Assembly (NCBI GenBank): GCA_023435895.1
Contig: JAEZLH010000009.1
Location: 102,067 to 166,066 of the forward strand
Source: Bacillota bacterium
Lineage (GTDB): Bacteria > Bacillota > Clostridia > Lachnospirales > Lachnospiraceae
Direction: 5' to 3'
Length of the DNA stretch: 64,000 bases
Positions within the stretch are counted from its first letter, which is position 1. Every line of letters starts with the position of its first letter. Shown piece by piece: positions 63,381-64,000 of this stretch. The notes beneath the pieces are model-generated. The model was given only the letters and a program-made list of their open reading frames with translations. It was not told the origin of the DNA and did no database searches. The position numbers and the translations under genes were made by a program.

Positions 63381-64000
63381 TTACTTTTTCTTTGCAACTA
63401 CAAACTTAATTGTATAGGTTTTCTTGGTGGTTCCGTTCTCTGCTGTAACGGTAATTACTGCACTTCCTGTTACAGAAGATGCCTGACTTACTACTACCTT
63501 CGCGTTCTTGTCCGTAGCGGTTGCTGCGATTACGGATGCTTTCTTGGTTCCATAAGGCAAGGTTATGGTATAGCTTGTTTTACTTCCTGTGAAGCCACTT
63601 AAAGCTTTTCCACCCACTGTAATTCCCTTTAAGGTCGCATCACTATTCTTTGCTACTGTAAATTTCACTGTATAGCTTTTCTTGGTGGTTCCATTCTCTG
63701 CAGTTACGGTAATTACTGCACTACCGGTTACAGAAGATGCTTGACTTACTACTACTTTCGCGTTCTTATCCGTAGCGGTTGCTGCAATTACGGATGCTTT
63801 CTTGGTTCCATAAGGCAAGGTTATGGTATAGCTTGTTTTACTTCCTGCGAAGCCACTTAATACTTTTCCACCGACTGTAATTCCCTTTAAGGTGGCGTCA
63901 CTATTCTTTGCTACTGTAAATTTCACTGTATAGGTTTTCTTGGTGGTTCCATTCTCTGCTGTTACGGTAATTACTGCACTACCGGTTACAGAAGATGCTT
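63381..64000 (-). CDS. Secreted protein with tandem cadherin-like repeats (5' part outside window)
   Basis: The frame enters from the right edge and runs to 63381; about 206 residues are visible. It consists of an 86-residue cadherin-like (PF12733-type) unit repeated at least twice, with the pattern NSDATLKGITVGGK, then TSYTITLPYGTKKASVIAAT and GSAVITVTAENGTTKK. The copies are almost identical also in DNA (258-nt units), so they arose recently or are kept alike by recombination. The end of the protein is VAKKK. The front part and any enzyme domain are outside the window. Confidence 0.88.
   Translation of the reverse strand, partial: ASSVTGSAVITVTAENGTTKKTYTVKFTVAKNSDATLKGITVGGKVLSGFAGSKTSYTITLPYGTKKASVIAATATDKNAKVVVSQASSVTGSAVITVTAENGTTKKSYTVKFTVAKNSDATLKGITVGGKALSGFTGSKTSYTITLPYGTKKASVIAATATDKNAKVVVSQASSVTGSAVITVTAENGTTKKTYTIKFVVAKKK

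Overview
The window looks like chromosome of a low-GC Firmicute, most likely a plant- or glycan-degrading Lachnospiraceae of the Lachnoclostridium/Clostridium phytofermentans type. This is inferred from AT-rich codon use, strong GGAGG-type ribosome sites with frequent TTG/GTG starts, a radA and mcsA-mcsB-clpC arrangement, many secreted proteins with cadherin-like domains and Pro-Thr linkers, and a large carbohydrate locus. Almost all genes lie on the minus strand.

Layout: 1-1.6 kb is a VanR/VanS-like two-component pair (kinase cut by the window edge). 2-4.3 kb holds a YVTN beta-propeller protein and a patatin-like phospholipase, both on the plus strand. 4.3-4.6 kb is a group II intron remnant. 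4.6-21.9 kb is the highlight: a headless contractile phage tail module (R-type tailocin, PBSX/diffocin-like). In transcription order it has a control region, a sigma-like late regulator, two tiny TTG-start genes, tail completion protein, sheath, tube, a tail chaperone with a hidden -1 frameshift extension, tape measure, LysM protein, baseplate proteins, a 1543-residue fibre built from about 60 His-x-Glu-Gly rungs ending in a Peptidase_G2-type domain, holin and endolysin. No capsid, portal, terminase or integrase gene is present. Divergent promoters, an XRE repressor, an ImmA-like metalloprotease and a LexA-like box suggest induction by DNA damage.

22-25 kb encodes a 14-repeat beta-propeller and a CBM36-CE4 xylan esterase. 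25.6 kb is tRNA-Trp with its own promoter and terminator. 25.8-32.8 kb is housekeeping: radA with two small unknown genes, then clpC, mcsB and mcsA. The regulator in front is not CtsR but a small GntR/YtrA-type protein, with a perfect 27-bp palindrome over its own promoter. 32.9-40.6 kb encodes a membrane-anchored cohesin-like/cadherin-like protein, a large SH3-glucosaminidase autolysin and a chemoreceptor.

40.8-63.3 kb is a glycan-use locus: an AraC regulator, a YesN/YesM-type two-component system, an LplABC-type sugar importer, a GH2 beta-galactosidase, a GH50-like hydrolase, two GH29 and one GH95 fucosidases, an ABC exporter and a GH43-like enzyme. Together they point to a fucosylated, galactose-containing glycan being imported as oligosaccharides and trimmed. 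The right edge cuts into a protein made of nearly identical 86-residue cadherin-like repeats.
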